Assembly: GCA_010093605.1 (NCBI GenBank)
Contig: MU004189.1
Coordinates: 1,433,834 to 1,497,833 of the forward strand
Source: Lophium mytilinum
Taxonomy: Eukaryota > Ascomycota > Dothideomycetes > Mytilinidiales > Mytilinidiaceae
Reading direction: 5' to 3'
DNA length: 64,000 nt
Shown: positions 43,641 through 55,531 of the stretch, piece by piece
Layout: every line of letters begins with the position of its first letter
Numbering within the stretch: the first letter of the stretch is position 1
Position numbers and translations under genes: made by a program
Notes under the pieces: generated by a model
Told to the model about the DNA's origin: nothing
What the model saw: the letters and a program-made list of their open reading frames with translations, nothing else
The model's database searches: none

Positions 43641-46600
43641 TCAAGGATCGATCTTATACCGCATCTTGACGCCCATGCTCGCAAACTCGACATCCAGATA
43701 TTTCAAGACCCCTGGCACGGCAACGATAGCAACGTCGTCACCCCCAGTCCACCTCACGCCTTCGCCATCCTCCCAAACTTTGGCTTTAGGCTCGAACCCG
43801 TCCGCCCGTTTAGCACATCTCCTACACCTGGTTATACCAGTTCCCATTTTCCTCCTACTGTACTGGCTGACAGTAGGAGAAGTGCTCATGAATGACCCGC
43901 AGGCCCTGCACACCCACGTCCGGACATAATCACTACAGTTCATGAGTCTGTCTTGGAGCAAGAAGGCCGTGCCGTGAGCTAGCAGGGAATCACGTTCCAT
44001 CTCTCCTACACGAATACCACCACCCTTCTTACGACCCTTGACAGGTTGGCCGGTGAGGTCGTCAACTGGACCAGTCGTTCGGACCTGGAACTTGTCGTTC
44101 ACCATGTGACGGAGACGTTGGTAGTATACCACACCGATGTAGATATCAGCCGCGAGCTCCTGGCCGGTAATGCCACTGTACATTGGCTCATTGCCGTAGT
44201 AGTTGTATCCTGCCTTCTTGAGCTGATGGCCAAAGTAGTCGACCGCTGTATTTTCCTCGTCGAACTTGAAGGGCGTTGAGTCCTGAGCAAGGCCATGCAG
44301 AGCACCCGATTTCCCAGCCAGGGACTCGACAAACATACCAATGGTCATACGAGATGGGAAAGCGTGCGGGTTGATAATGATATCGGGTTGCATGCCAGAC
44401 TCGCTGAAAGGCATGTCGATCGCTGGCCATTTTTGAGAGCAGACACCTTTCTGTCCATGTCTAGAAGAGAATTTATCGCCAATAACAGGTGACCGAGGAA
44501 CACGGAGCTTAACGCTGATGGTCTGGCACGGTTCATTGCCATTTTCTGACCCGATGATGCGCACTTCGTCGACGAAAGCGGTTTCGTCGTCCTTGTATTT
44601 GATGAACTCTGTTCGCCCATCACGATTGACATAGTCACCAGTAGCAGGATCGTACGAGACGGTATGCCAGGCGGCAAGGATGTCTCCCTTTTGAAGCTGC
44701 GCACCAATATGTGGCCAGCCGTCATCATCCAACGTGTCGCGCCACTGCGCACGAATCAGCCCACCAGGCGCAAAACCGAATAGCTTTTGCACGCTTTTTG
44801 CCGAGCGGGAGCGTTGGGATCCTTCCTCGAGTTGGCAGAGTTTAGTTTTGTAGATGGTTCCGTGAGCGAATCCTCGCTCATGGGAAGACTTGTTCAGAAT
44901 CATAGCGTCGTCCATGTCATAACCGGTGTATGAGATGACGGCTACAATGGCATTTGTACCGTTTGGAAAGTTGTCGAGCCCGTACTCGTTATGTAGAGGC
45001 GCTCGGACAACCGGCGTTTGACCTGTCTGAAGTCTGTATGTCTTATTATCCGTGCGGTAACGTATTGCTGCTCCTGGGGTTCCCATAGTCTGCTTGCCCA
45101 TTTGACATTGGTACATATTCCTAGGACTCTGATTGAAGTCGGAAAAGGGTGTCATGTTGGCGACAATCGAAAGGATGTTGGTAGGGTCATACTCGACGTG
45201 TGTAGACTCTCCGGACACGATTTCTGGATCTGTACATGCAATGGACATGTATGGTTGCTCAAATGGTCCGACGTAGTCAAGCTTGTCGAGTGGTAGATAT
45301 TTGACTGGTCGATACATCCGGGCAGACTGTGAAAATATGTAGACTCCGGGGTATTGGCCACCGTTTGAATTGGGAACATAGCCGACTTCAAGCTCTAGTG
45401 GGACGTTGTGGGTGCCTTCTACCTTCCAGTATCTCAACGTATCCCCAATAACTCTGGCTTGCTTTGGGGTGCAGAATCCTAGAACACGGCCGTCCAGTTG
45501 TACTACAACGCTTTCGTTAAGTGATGCTGACGATTTGCTGGTGACTCCTAGCTGGGCCACAAGCTGTGGAATTGCTGAAACATCGACATTGTGGGTAGCT
45601 AAGACACATTTGTGTGCAAAATGGTTAAGAAGACCACAAGGACTTCCATCGGGTGTGTGTACAGGGCATAAGAAGCCCCAACTTTCCGGTAGTAGTTTTC
45701 GTACAGTGGTCGTTTTTAGCTGTGCAAAGAAACTACCTCTGTGGACCATTCGGAAATGGCTTATGAACCTATAGAAGTTGATTTTCTCAGCGACAACCGT
45801 AAAGCCAGACGTTTGCTGAAGATCCAGGCCACTAGTACTAACGAGATTTCCGGTGGACATAAAGTACTCAATGTCATGACCAATGTTCTCGTTAGTTTTC
45901 CGTATTACTTTCGAGAGGAAGTCTTTTTTAAACTCCGGTGACGTGAAAGAGAGCCAGTTGCTCGTCCTCCCCCATTTCTGAAGCGAGAGTCTAATCGAAA
46001 ACAGCCACTCATCCAGTCTCTCCTTCAGAATCTGACCGTAGAGGAACCCTCCCAGGAGAATCTCTTGATTTTGAACAGCATCTGGATTGTCCTCGGCACA
46101 ATCTCCTTCCACAAGGGCGTATAGCTTCCGGACCATGAATAGGAGGAGCTTGAATTTGTCGGCGTTCTGCTCGTCCGTAACCTTGCCGTCGCCCAGGTGA
46201 ACAAGCACAATTCTTTTGAGGAATTCGGTGCCAGCATCTTCATCACTCATGTCCTCTGCAACTCTCAAGACAGGTCTGAACTTGTCCCCCAAATGTGCTC
46301 TTGTCTTGGCCTTCCCCTGCAATCCATAAACTTTATACGTCCGCAGAAGGACCTCCAGTCGATCGGTTACAAATTGTTTCTCTTGTAGACCTTTTGACCC
46401 AGCAGCGCCCACGATTCCTTCGAAAATTTCTCGGTCGTTGGTCTCCACGAGCGCTTTTAGGATCATCATCATGGGCACTAAGTATTCCCTCTTCCTCCAC
46501 GAAAACCGGAAGTTGATGTTGCCGTCGTTGAGGTAGTGCAGGACGTTCGTCTGTGAAGTCTGGTCTTTCCGTACGCATCGTATTTGAACGCCAAACTTGG

Positions 46601-47308
46601 AGTATGTAGGCCCGCGGTTTGCGAACGAGGGTCGAGTGATAGCCATAGGGTAGTTTCGCTTGTTCACCACGAGCATGCGAATCAGCTTCTCATTGCCGTT
46701 GACAATGAAGTAGCCACCCTGCTCCTCCGATTCTTCCTTCGCATCGACGAGCTGACTAGGAGTCATGTTTTCTAGATGACAACGATTTGACTAGATTTTC
46801 CCAATTAGAATATATCATACAGACAGGCTTCAGCGCCCACCTTGAGCATTATGGGCACCTGTCCCATTTCCCTCACAGTATCTCGCCATGGGTCGTTGTT
46901 GATTTTGTATTCCAGACGCACTGACATGCGCCCTCTGTAGGTGCCATGCCGCTCTCTCGCCTCAGCCGGCATGATTCTCCGCTCCTTGAGCGCAAATTTG
47001 TTCGTAGGCGGTAGCAGTGGCTTCTCGATGAAGACATCGCGTATGCGGACGCTGAGCTTGTTCCTGGGCTGGCCGTCCGCCAGGTATGGGTCTCCATCGA
47101 GGAAGACTTTGGTGCCAATGTCCTTGATGGCATGGTCGAGGATGCCTCCGCGCTCGAGAATGGTGTTGAAGGACTGTATATGCGGCTTTATGGCCTCCAC
47201 GAGGGCCGGGTAGGCAGTTCGGTCAGTGGGCGGGTTCTGAAACAGCTTCTGGCGGCGCACTGTGTCGAAATCCGTGCCCCATTTCTGGCTCGTACGTGAT
47301 GGGGCCAT
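43641..47308 (-). CDS. RPA135: RNA polymerase I second-largest subunit RPA135
   Basis: Beta-like catalytic subunit that makes 35S rRNA in the nucleolus. Exons 46841-47308 and 43641-46790 (50-nt intron, GTGGGC donor, TCTAG acceptor, phase 0) give 1205 residues; yeast has 1203. The join restores the invariant run PIMLK|SNRCHLENMTPSQLV. Other landmarks: QGGYFIVNGNEKLIRMLVVN; PVHTPDGSPCGLLNHFAHKC; MDDAMILNKSSHERGF; the hybrid-binding block GDKFSSRHGQKGVCSQKWPA, INPHAFPSRMTIGMFVESLA; MERDSLLAHGTAFLLQDRL; and a C-terminal zinc site, CRACGSFM...CRRC. The donor GTGGGC is weak, so some unspliced message is possible; it would stop at once. Its start codon faces ARL8 across a 537-bp divergent promoter. 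Confidence 0.97.
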
Positions 47309-47845
47309 AGCTGCGGCGGGCGGAATTGGCGCGCGTTAGACGGTGGAGGGAGAGTGCGAGCCTATGATGGCTGAAGAGACTGGCAGCAGGGGGACTGCCG
47401 CAGAGAGCATCAGCTTGTGGTGGCCAGCGTCGCAGCAAAATGTGAGGGTGGAGGAGAGAGGTGCATGCAGAGGTCACTCCGGACGGCAGCAAAATTCACA
47501 GAAAAAAGAATCGGGGGCTTTTGCTATCGATAGCGCACTAGGCGGTTTTGGGGGCCGCCACGCTCGGGCAGCCGAGAGGGCTGCCAGTGCACAAGACTTG
47601 GGGTCCTCAGCGGCGGCATACTTCACCTCGCGCGACGCTTGCTCCTCTCCTTCCTACTCCCAGGTTGGATTGCGCTCTCGTTCACGATATCTAGCCTCCA
47701 CGCTCCCGTCGTTGCTGCGCCGCGCCCCACTGCCTCTCTGCCCCGCAGCAAGGATAGGCCTTCTCTCACCACCTGCAACCCGCTTCAACACCAATTCTCC
47801 CCAGGCAAGCAAGCAAACAATCAACCACCGCCCACCGCGCCCACG
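47309..47845. promoter_or_regulatory. Divergent promoter between RPA135 and ARL8
   Basis: 537 bp between opposite start codons. GC-rich, with a C/T-rich leader before ARL8 (about 47640-47845). A 229-codon frame across it on the plus strand runs into ARL8 exon 1 in another frame and is treated as chance. Confidence 0.5.
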
Positions 47846-48925
47846 ATGGCAGGCTTCTTCCGTCGCCTCTACGATTGGCTCCTGCGCCTCTTCTGGTCTG
47901 TCTGCCCGCTCCGCGCCCGTCGCCCCTCTCGTTTCCCCGCTGCCTCGTGCCGCATCTGTCGCCTTCTTTTCAGCAAATTCGTACCTGAAAAAAGCAAATA
48001 CGTATCCGAGTATTCGCAGCGCCCATGACTGACCCCCCTCTCCTGTGTAGGGCCACCGAGATGGACATCACCATGATCGGGCTGCAGAACGCCGGCAAGA
48101 CGTCGCTGCTGAGAGTTCTGGCGGTGAGTGGCTACCGTTTTGGGACAATCCCCGTGCAACCTCACGCATCTCTGTCGGCGGCATCCATCTAACCGATTGG
48201 CTTAGGGAGGAGAGTTCACCATCGAGTACGTCGATGCCGTTCCAAGTCGCGCAGCCCTTGCGGCTTCTTTCTTTTCGTTATTGGTGCCTTGTGGCGCCGC
48301 CGCGCATCCGTCTCTTCTTTGGTCCAGCAACTGATCCGAGGCAACAGCTCCATCCCGACCGTTGGGTTCAACATGAAGCGTGTCCAGAAAGGGCATGTTA
48401 CATTGAAGTGGTAAGCAGCAGCCCCAAGGATCGATGCAGCCATCCGAGTCGAGTACCCGGCTCCGAGATGGCGTGCAGCATCACGAGATCTGAGAACTCC
48501 GCGCTGACGATGTGGGTGTGGCAGCTGGGACCTCGGAGGCCAGCCCCGGTTCCGGTCCATGTGGGAGAGGTATTGTAGGGGTGTGAATGCGATCGTGTAA
48601 TGACACCACGTGCCCACGCCAGACCAGACCATCGCTGATGGCAGTATCCAGATTCATCGTCGATTCGGCCGACAAGGAAGCGCTCCCGGTAGCGCGTGAG
48701 GAGCTCAAACTCTTGCTTGAGAAGCCTGCTTTGGAAGGCATTCCACTCCTGGTACTTGGCAACAAGTCGGACCTCCCGGACAAGCTATCAGTCGATGATC
48801 TGATCGAAGCCCTCAACCTCAAGGCCGTGACGCACCGGGAGGTCAGCTGCTACGGTATCAGCGCCAAGGAGGAAACCAATCTGGACGCCGTTCTCCAGTG
48901 GCTGATTGCTCGGTCCAGCAAATGA
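47846..48925 (+). CDS. ARL8: Arf-like small GTPase ARL8
   Basis: Lysosome/vacuole-associated Arf-family GTPase. Six exons: 47846-47895, 48051-48123, 48206-48225, 48348-48410, 48525-48596 and 48652-48925, giving 183 residues. The reconstructed protein carries every G-motif: GLQNAGKTS (P-loop), [20 protein letters not shown] (switch I), [20 protein letters not shown] (switch II), GNKSDLP (NKxD) and ISAKEE (G5). The N-terminus [17 protein letters not shown] is an amphipathic helix with Ala, not Gly, at position 2, as in Arl8, which is not myristoylated. Exon 3 is only 20 nt. The donor GTCTGT of intron 1 is unusual, but no other phase-consistent choice keeps [13 protein letters not shown]. Identity secure. 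Confidence 0.94.
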
Positions 48926-50846
48926 GGCGCTTGAGCGCAGTTCGAAGGTGCGATTTCTCACAGATCCGGTTTTGTCGATTGTCGATAATCTAACGAGGGG
49001 TAGAAATGGGAGAGGTGGGTGCCAGCTCCGGTTGTTTGACGACTTTCTACGACGCCTATGCTCTTACGGATACGGCAGTCAGCTTTATACGACATAGTTA
49101 ATGATGTGACGATGTGATGGAAAGAAGATTATTCTGCAGGCTAGCGATGGCCGTCTATATCTCCACAGCTCGTAGCACGATCTCCTGTTTTTCATCTCCC
49201 TTTGTTTAATTCTTCCCAGCGGGCATGGATAAGCGTCCAAGCGAGCGAGCGAACGACAGGAATGTCCCGCGTTCATAGCGGAGCGGAGCGAGGCTTGGAG
49301 AAGGTTCTTCTTTTGGCATGGAATCAACACTGTATCATTTTGTTTCTTTCGGGGTGGGGTGGCAACTGGGCGGAAAATATACGGCGCCGGGGGCTTTTGG
49401 TGAAGGATAGCTGGTATCTTGGGAGAGGAGTCCCCTTCAAATCTAATGCTCGGATTGAGCGTCGCAAGCGCAGCCTGACTTTAGTGAACGGAGTGATGAA
49501 GCAGGACGAAAACGCCGTGCATTGAGGAGATAAGTGCGACCCATGGCTTGCGTATGCGTGGCTGCTGGGCATGCGCTCTGCAGTGCAAGCCGGGCAGCTC
49601 GAGGGCTCGCTGCTGGATCAGTGACTTTGGTGAAGGTCGCTCACGTTGCGCGCTCTCTCAATGGCGGTGGAATTGGCGCATTCCAAAGCCTCACAAACAA
49701 ACAAAACAGGCTGCGAGAGCAGAGCAGAAGGAACGTTCGCAATTCCGAGGGAGAAGGAAGGGAAAAAAGTGCAGAGACCAGGCGCAAGTATTATTTCGAC
49801 CTTTCTTCTCATGCACTGCCAGCGAAGCAGCTAAAACGGACCAGGGCGCGCGGGCCAATCAGCGGCCAGAAGGACCCTGCGACCACAAGCTGCTATCCCG
49901 ATGGGCTGTGACGTTTCGTTTGGCTGTGGGCCGCGTCCCGAACCCTGCGGAATGCAAGCCGCGATGGGAGATATTCCGTGAACGCGTTGCTTGGTGTGAG
50001 GAGGGGTTGGACGAGTGAAAGAGGGGTGTGGCGCAGGCAGGTGGCGTAAAGACAGCATGTGCACGTGACGTGTGCTACACTTAATATTTTACTTGATGTG
50101 GAGTGATCTGACTGCTCCTGAATACTATAGCCATGTGCTATTTCATGTTTGTAGAGTCGTATAGAGATGAAAGCCATTGAGTTTGATATACTAGATGTCA
50201 CGTGACTGACCATCGCGCGTTTCTTGCTTTAGTTATTTCAGTTGACCCAGCCCCTCTAAGAAGATATCATCCTGTCTGAGTGTGTGTAGGTGGGTGTTGA
50301 TGATTGGTCTTGGGTAATTGTGCACGTTGTGTAAATAAACTTGCAGAAGGCGTTTTCACGTGAAAGGCAGGCCAATTCTTCGTAGAGAAATTTCGTAGCA
50401 TAGAGCGTGCATACTCAAATTCGAAATTCAGAATGTGGTTGGTTCTTTCTAACATTATTTTCAATTGGGCTCCAGAGATAAGAAGAAAGAAAAGAGCAAT
50501 AAACTGTAGGCAGAGGGGAAAGAAGTAGAGGAGAGAGGGTGAGTAGAAGACTGCGATAGCATTTACAACTTGATGCATATCCCCTACGAGAACAGGCGGC
50601 AAAGAAGTTTGGGTGGATCTATGGCGAGGACGGAATGGAACTTGTTAACTTGTTTTACAATTAGGCGGAGTTGGTGATAGAGTGATGGTGTTGAGGTCGA
50701 GACGGCTTTAGCTAAGCCCCACCCAGCCCCTCTATCGAGAAGCTAGAGAGCCTGACCTCACACCCCATCAACTACTTCCTCCACGAAAACCGCATATCTA
50801 CGAATTACTACACACCACCCTCTCCACAACAAAACTCGTTCACACT
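48926..50846. other. Gene-poor region between ARL8 and IST1
   Basis: About 1.9 kb. Open frames of 100-156 codons exist on both strands (for example 49548-50018 plus and 50267-50602 minus), overlap each other, and lack motifs; I do not call them. Three CACGTG palindromes lie in 300 bp near the IST1 side (see separate entry). Confidence 0.5.
50062..50365. promoter_or_regulatory. Cluster of CACGTG palindromes
   Basis: CACGTG occurs at 50062-50067, 50199-50204 (within the 10-bp palindrome GTCACGTGAC, 50197-50206) and 50357-50362 (within the 12-bp palindrome TTTCACGTGAAA, 50354-50365). This is the bHLH consensus. IST1 starts at 50847 on the plus strand, about 500-800 bp away. Function is inferred. 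Confidence 0.4.
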
Positions 50847-51958
50847 ATGGCGCCACCCTCATCAGTCGTGGTGCGTTTCCCCCTCCGTAATCCTTCAAAC
50901 CCCAAGCATAGCTAACAGGCACCAGTCGAAGCTGAAAGTACAGCTCAAGCTGGCAATATCGCGCCTCCGAATGGTGCAGCAAAAGGACTCCGCTCTAGCC
51001 AAGCAGCAGCGCCGCGCAATGGCCCAACTACTAGAGGTACATCCCCAATACCCAGCTACCTCCCCCGCCCTCCTCGTCCAGACAACCCAACTAACCCCCC
51101 CTCCCCACCCACCAGGCCGGCAAGCTCGAATCCGCGCGCATCCGCGTTGAAAACATCATCCGCAGCGACATAACCACCGAGCTGCACGAAATGCTCGAGC
51201 TGTACTGCGAGCTGCTCCTCGCGCGCTCCCAGCTGCTCGACCCGCCCTCCTCCCCCTACAGCTCCCCCACCCCACATGGCGTCGCCTCCCTCGACCCCGC
51301 GCTCGAAGAGGCGGTGCGCTCCCTCATCTACGCGGCGCCCCGTACCTCGATCAAGGAACTGCACCAAGCGCGCGCGCTACTGGTGGAGAAATTCGGCAAG
51401 GACGTCGCGCTGGCGAGCATGGAGGGCGAGGGGGTTGCGGAGCGCGTGCTGAGCAAGCTGCGCATTGACACGCCGGATCGGAAGCTCGTGGATGCGTATC
51501 TCGCGGAGATTGCGCGGTTCTACGGCGTGCCGTTTGGGGAAGCAGAGGAAGTGGGGGAGGAGGATGAGGATGATGACGGGGAGGGTGGAGGAGGGATCGG
51601 GGAGTTGGCGGAGCCAGAGGGGAAGAAACAGAAGGAGAGGCTGCCTGAGGCTCCGCTGGAGATGGAACTAGGAGATGATTCGAGGAAGCAGCGTGAGGAA
51701 GACGAGGTGGCGGAGCTCGCAAAGGCAACACCGCCGCGGAAGTTTGGGCCCCAGAGCCCGCTGCGCATCACGCCGCCGAGTCCGAGTACTGATAATATTG
51801 CACCGAAGCTGCGGCTGCCAGGGCAGAGCGATGCAGCGAAGGTTCGGAAAGGGGAGGTGAAGCCGGCGGCGCCGGCAAAGAGGAAGGATGACGGGCCTGG
51901 CGGGAAGATACCAGATGTGGACGAGTTGGCGAAGAGGTTCGCGCAGCTAAAGAGGTAG
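50847..51958 (+). CDS. IST1: IST1, ESCRT-III-associated protein
   Basis: Regulator of the Vps4 ATPase in endosomal sorting. Exons 50847-50870, 50926-51036 and 51116-51958, all phase 0, give 325 residues. The Ist1 (DUF292) domain fills residues about 9-190: SKLKVQLKLAISRLRMVQQK, RRAMAQLLE|AGKLESARIR, VENIIRSDITTELHEMLELY, RTSIKELHQARALLVEKFGK, LRIDTPDRKLVDAYLAEIAR. An acidic stretch (EEVGEEDEDDDGE) and a Lys/Pro/Ala linker follow. The last residues, DVDELAKRFAQLKR, form a MIM1-like motif (LxxRFxxLK) expected to bind the Vps4 MIT domain. The first coding exon is just 24 nt. Confidence 0.95.
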
Positions 51959-52558
51959 GGCTGGCTTAGGGCAGATGGGATAGCACGATGTGATGATTAC
52001 GAGGATAGACAGGACTTGGCAATGAATAGCGATGAAGATCGCGAATGCTTCGGACGATACCAATATATTGATATGGCCTGCCAGCGCAGGCTAATGGTAT
52101 TTTTCTCAACGAGGTCTAGGGATATACAGGAACCGAACTAGTATCTGCAGAACGCTTCAAAGCGAAAAAGGAAAAAAAAGCAGACGTTATGTCCACGCTG
52201 TTCAACAAGTATGCAACCACCTGACGGAATCCCAGAAATACGCGAACTTTTGCCCATGTGTCATTTACTAGAAGAGCTGTTGCTCGCACAGCCTCCATGA
52301 AACACCTTACTCAATAGACCATGATGAAACCGACACGCTATAGTCTGAAAAGACTGCCCATTGCACCAGATGTATCAGACACGGCGATGAGAAAAGTCAC
52401 GCGCTGTGCCTAGCTTTAATGAACGCCGTATCCACGAGATCATAGCCTTAGTAGTCTTAGATTTCCAAGTTTGGGGTTCGCTTCCTACAAGAAGCTTTGT
52501 AAATTGCAAGTTGAAGCGGACGTGTGCACATCGAGTGCACTTGTAGATACTCTTCGTA
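51959..52558. other. Intergenic region between convergent genes
   Basis: 600 bases between the stops of IST1 (plus) and the next gene (minus). Holds both 3' UTRs. No further feature seen. Confidence 0.45.
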
Positions 52559-53383
52559 TCAAACGGCGGTACCAGGAGCGGTCTGAGGGAGAGAAGGCGG
52601 GGTGCCAGGATGCGACTCTATGGATTCATCGATGTTGAGGTCTCGCATGCTATATGAGGAGTTAGACGAAAATACATGAACGTGACAAGAAAAGTAGGAA
52701 GCTTACCTTTTCGACTTTCGAAGCGAGTTCCTGCCAAACCACTTTCTGAATCCCTTGCGCTGTTTCTAAACACCAAACTGTCAGCTACCCTGGCGTGAAA
52801 GTTTCTTGTGAAGCAAGGCTTGGCGAGATATTGAAGAATCAGGCGACCAGCTTACCTCTCCATCCTCCTCCCTTCCCATACTGCTCCCGCTCCCACTCGT
52901 AGGGCTGATTGCACTACCCGCGCTGACACCGCTGCCGGCGCTACTTCCTTCCAACAACCCCACTGTTGGTGGTGCCCACCGCTCCACGTCTCCATTCACA
53001 ACCACAAACCACGCAACCTTCTCCCCGGGCGCAATCTTGTCCCTCAAATCGACCAAAGCGCCCCACGCCTCGTTCGCCACACCCCTTCCCCTCACCTCAT
53101 CAATATCAACGCCTAATTGTACTTCGTGGACCTGGTCGCAGACGTAGGCGAAGGGCTGAGACTTTGCGGTGGTGTCGGCGGGGTCATACTGCTCGATGAA
53201 GCGGAGCGAGGGGAGCGAGGCCATGAGCTCTGGGTAGAGCGTGTGGAAGTTCTGGGTCAAGGTTGCGGTCGTAGCCGGCGCCATCAGCCATTCTGCAGCT
53301 GCGTCGTCGAGGTTTTGCAGGATGATGTGGATTCGGATGAGAGGACGGGGCCAGCGGAAGCCGTGGCAGAGGTAGGTAGGCAT
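52559..53383 (-). CDS. Conserved fungal protein of unknown function
   Basis: Exons 52856-53383, 52707-52765 and 52559-52649 give 225 residues; phases fit (0, then AG|C). Start chosen at MPTYLCHGFRWPRPLIRIHI, the strongly patterned N-terminus; an in-frame ATG 66 nt upstream adds a poor extension. The body reads IILQNLDDAAAEWLMAPATT, ELMASLPSLRFIEQYDPADT, VDIDEVRGRGVANEAWGALV and GEKVAWFVVVNGDVERWAPP. A Ser/Gly/Thr linker and, after the first splice, a very basic run KQRKGFRKWFGRNSLRKSK follow, then SMRDLNIDESIESHPGTPPS. The basic run could bind membranes or nucleic acid. The layout is familiar from other ascomycetes, but I know no function. Unspliced reading would stop after SRQGS. Confidence 0.85.
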
Positions 53384-54303
53384 TATGGGGGATTGCAGGA
53401 GCACGGCGAGGAAGGGTATGTTAGGGTATTTATTGTTTCTTTTTCTCACAACGCGTGTGAGGTCCTCGGCGTTTCGTCCTCAATTCGCGAGCCTAAGCTG
53501 GGCGACAGCTGGATGGGTTCGTGGTGTTGTTTGATATGCGCTCTCCACCAGCACAATAGACGAGTGCGTGCGTATCGTGGGCGTCCTCGCAAGGTCGGCT
53601 TGTCTGGTCCTGAGCTCAGCGTCTGAAACCGGACTAATAATGGCAAAGGTGTGGGCGCGAGGGTCGACTAACTAGGGCTGATGTTGGGTGAGTGGTGCTG
53701 GGATGGCACCTCCGGGAAAAGGGTTCAACACCAGGAATCCAGGGTTCGAGACCAGCCTTGGGGGACGGCAGCTGCTTTATCTTGTGCACAAGAGGCGGCG
53801 CTGGAACGACGTGGGATTGCACATGTCGCGCGGGCTGGATTGGGTAAAAGAAGGGAGGACAGTGGTACGTGGGCCTCGTCGTCGAGTGCTAAGCGCGTCG
53901 TTTTGAGCCGCGCAATCACCACACGGTTGAGGCTCAAGTGGTGCTGCGGCAGGGTTGGAGGTGATTCGGCGGTACCTGGATACGCGTGGAGAGCCGATGT
54001 GCATGCCTGAAGTTGATGATGATCCGAGAGTGATCGCTCTGCGGGGCGTGCTCCTGACAGCGGGTGTTGAGCTGTCGCTCGTCTGGCGGGGGTATCCATT
54101 ATGCAACCACCACCGCGTGTTGTTGTTTCGACACTGTACGGCCTTCTCATGGGCATCTGTATGGTTTAGATATATATTCCCATGTTTGACCTTCCTTAAG
54201 TCGACTTTCACCTCCGCACCTACCTGCTCCGTCTCCGCATACGGAAAGTTGCTACAGACTACTTCAACGTCACTTTTATACCACTCCACTCTAACTACTC
54301 AAG
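53384..54303. other. Divergent intergenic region
   Basis: About 920 bases between opposite start codons. Frames seen here (up to 181 codons) overlap one another and have no motif. GGGTTCGAGACC at about 53741 looks like a tRNA B box, but no acceptor stem or A box can be placed around it. Confidence 0.45.
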
Positions 54304-55531
54304 ATGCCTCTGTAAGCACACCTTATTCTCTCATACCCATAATGTATCTAACAATCTCAGTCACCTCCTCGCAAAGAAGTCATGGAACGTCTACAACCCC
54401 GCCAACATCGCCCGCGTTCGCGCTGATGAGGCGGATGCCGCTGCCCACGAAGAAGCAGAAGAGCAGCGCATGCAAGAAGCAGACGCCGAACGCCGCATAG
54501 CCATACTACGCGGTGTGACGCCCCCACCACTCCTCCCTGTCCCAGCAGACAGTCTCGAAACCGGACACAAGAGAGCTCGAAGCGACAGAGCGGAGGGAAA
54601 GGATAAAGATGGCTCGGGGCATGACAAAAAGCGACGGCGCATCCGTGGTGAAGACGACACCGACCGCGATATTCGCCTCGCCCAGGCCACGACTGCACCT
54701 CGTTCTGAAAACGACGACGGCCTGGGGGCTAAAGGCTGGAAGCCAAAGGTCGCTGCTGATGCGCCGCTTGTCGATCATCAAGGGCATATCAGTCTCTTCC
54801 CGGTGGATGAGAAGGCAGAGATGCAGAAGCTGCGAAAGGGCGAGCGCAACGACAAGGCTGAGCGGGATAAGAAGAAAAAGGAGAAAGATCAGGAGCAGCA
54901 AAACGGGATGCCATTGGGAGGAGGAGGAACGGGGGCCCCAGGAAAACCATGGTATTCAGCTGCAAAGGTGTCGAATGATGGGGCTCAGGGCGACGATATG
55001 CTGATAAACATGCCCACAAAGGATATGTGGGGTAAAGAAGACCCACGACGGCAAGAACGGGAAAAGAAGAGACTTGTCGCAAGTGATCCGTTTGCCGTTA
55101 TGCAGAAGGCACAGTCTCAGCTCAAGCAAGCGGAGAGGGACAGGAGGGCTTGGGCAGCGAAAAGGGAGCAAGAAATCATGGAGCTGAGGGCAATGGGCGA
55201 GCGGGAAAGGAGGCGGGAGAGGCATGGCAAGAGCAAGAGAGGGACTCATGATCAAAATGCATTAAGGGGCGTCTCGCCGGATCAGTCACCCAAGCGTGAG
55301 AGCCGGCATAGAGATGAAGAAAGGAGTTCGAAGCATCGGCGGCAAAGGAGTAGGAGCAGAGAGGACAGGCAAAGACGAAGGCCCTCTCATCGCAGCGAGC
55401 ACAGGCGAAGCCGAAGTCCAGTCCGAGAACGAAGCCCGGAGTCCAGCAAGCTTCGAGGACATCATCATGGGTCAAGGAAGCATCAAGAGGAGCGGGTTTC
55501 AGCTGACAAATACCGTCATGTACAACACTAG
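54304..55531 (+). CDS. Cir_N-domain, Lys/Arg/Ser-rich protein (LENG1-like)
   Basis: A coding exon of only 8 nt (54304-54311, ATG CCT CT) joins 54361-55531 across a 49-nt intron (GTAAGC donor, TCTAACA branch, TCTCAG acceptor) to give 392 residues. The join creates MPLHLLAKKSWNVYNPANIA, the signature Cir_N motif shared with CIR, Cwc25 and human LENG1; EEAEEQRMQEADAERRIAIL follows. The middle contains GWKPKVAADAPLVDHQGHIS, FPVDEKAEMQKLRKGERNDK and DPFAVMQKAQSQLKQAERDR, all in order for LENG1-like proteins. The last 100 residues are RS/HR-rich (HRRSRSPVRERSPESSK), as in splicing-associated proteins. A role in mRNA processing is inferred from the family. Without the tiny exon no initiating Met precedes the conserved block. 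Confidence 0.88.

Noticed and set aside
47343-48032. 229-codon plus-strand frame across the RPA135-ARL8 promoter
   Set aside because: It runs through ARL8 exon 1 in the wrong frame; ARL8 is unambiguous.
50267-50602. 111-codon hydrophobic minus frame that looks like a small membrane protein
   Set aside because: The leader-like hydrophobicity comes from T-rich DNA; no Kozak context, intron or similarity supports it.
53735-53760. Possible tRNA B box GGGTTCGAGACC
   Set aside because: No A box, acceptor stem or Pol III terminator can be arranged around it.
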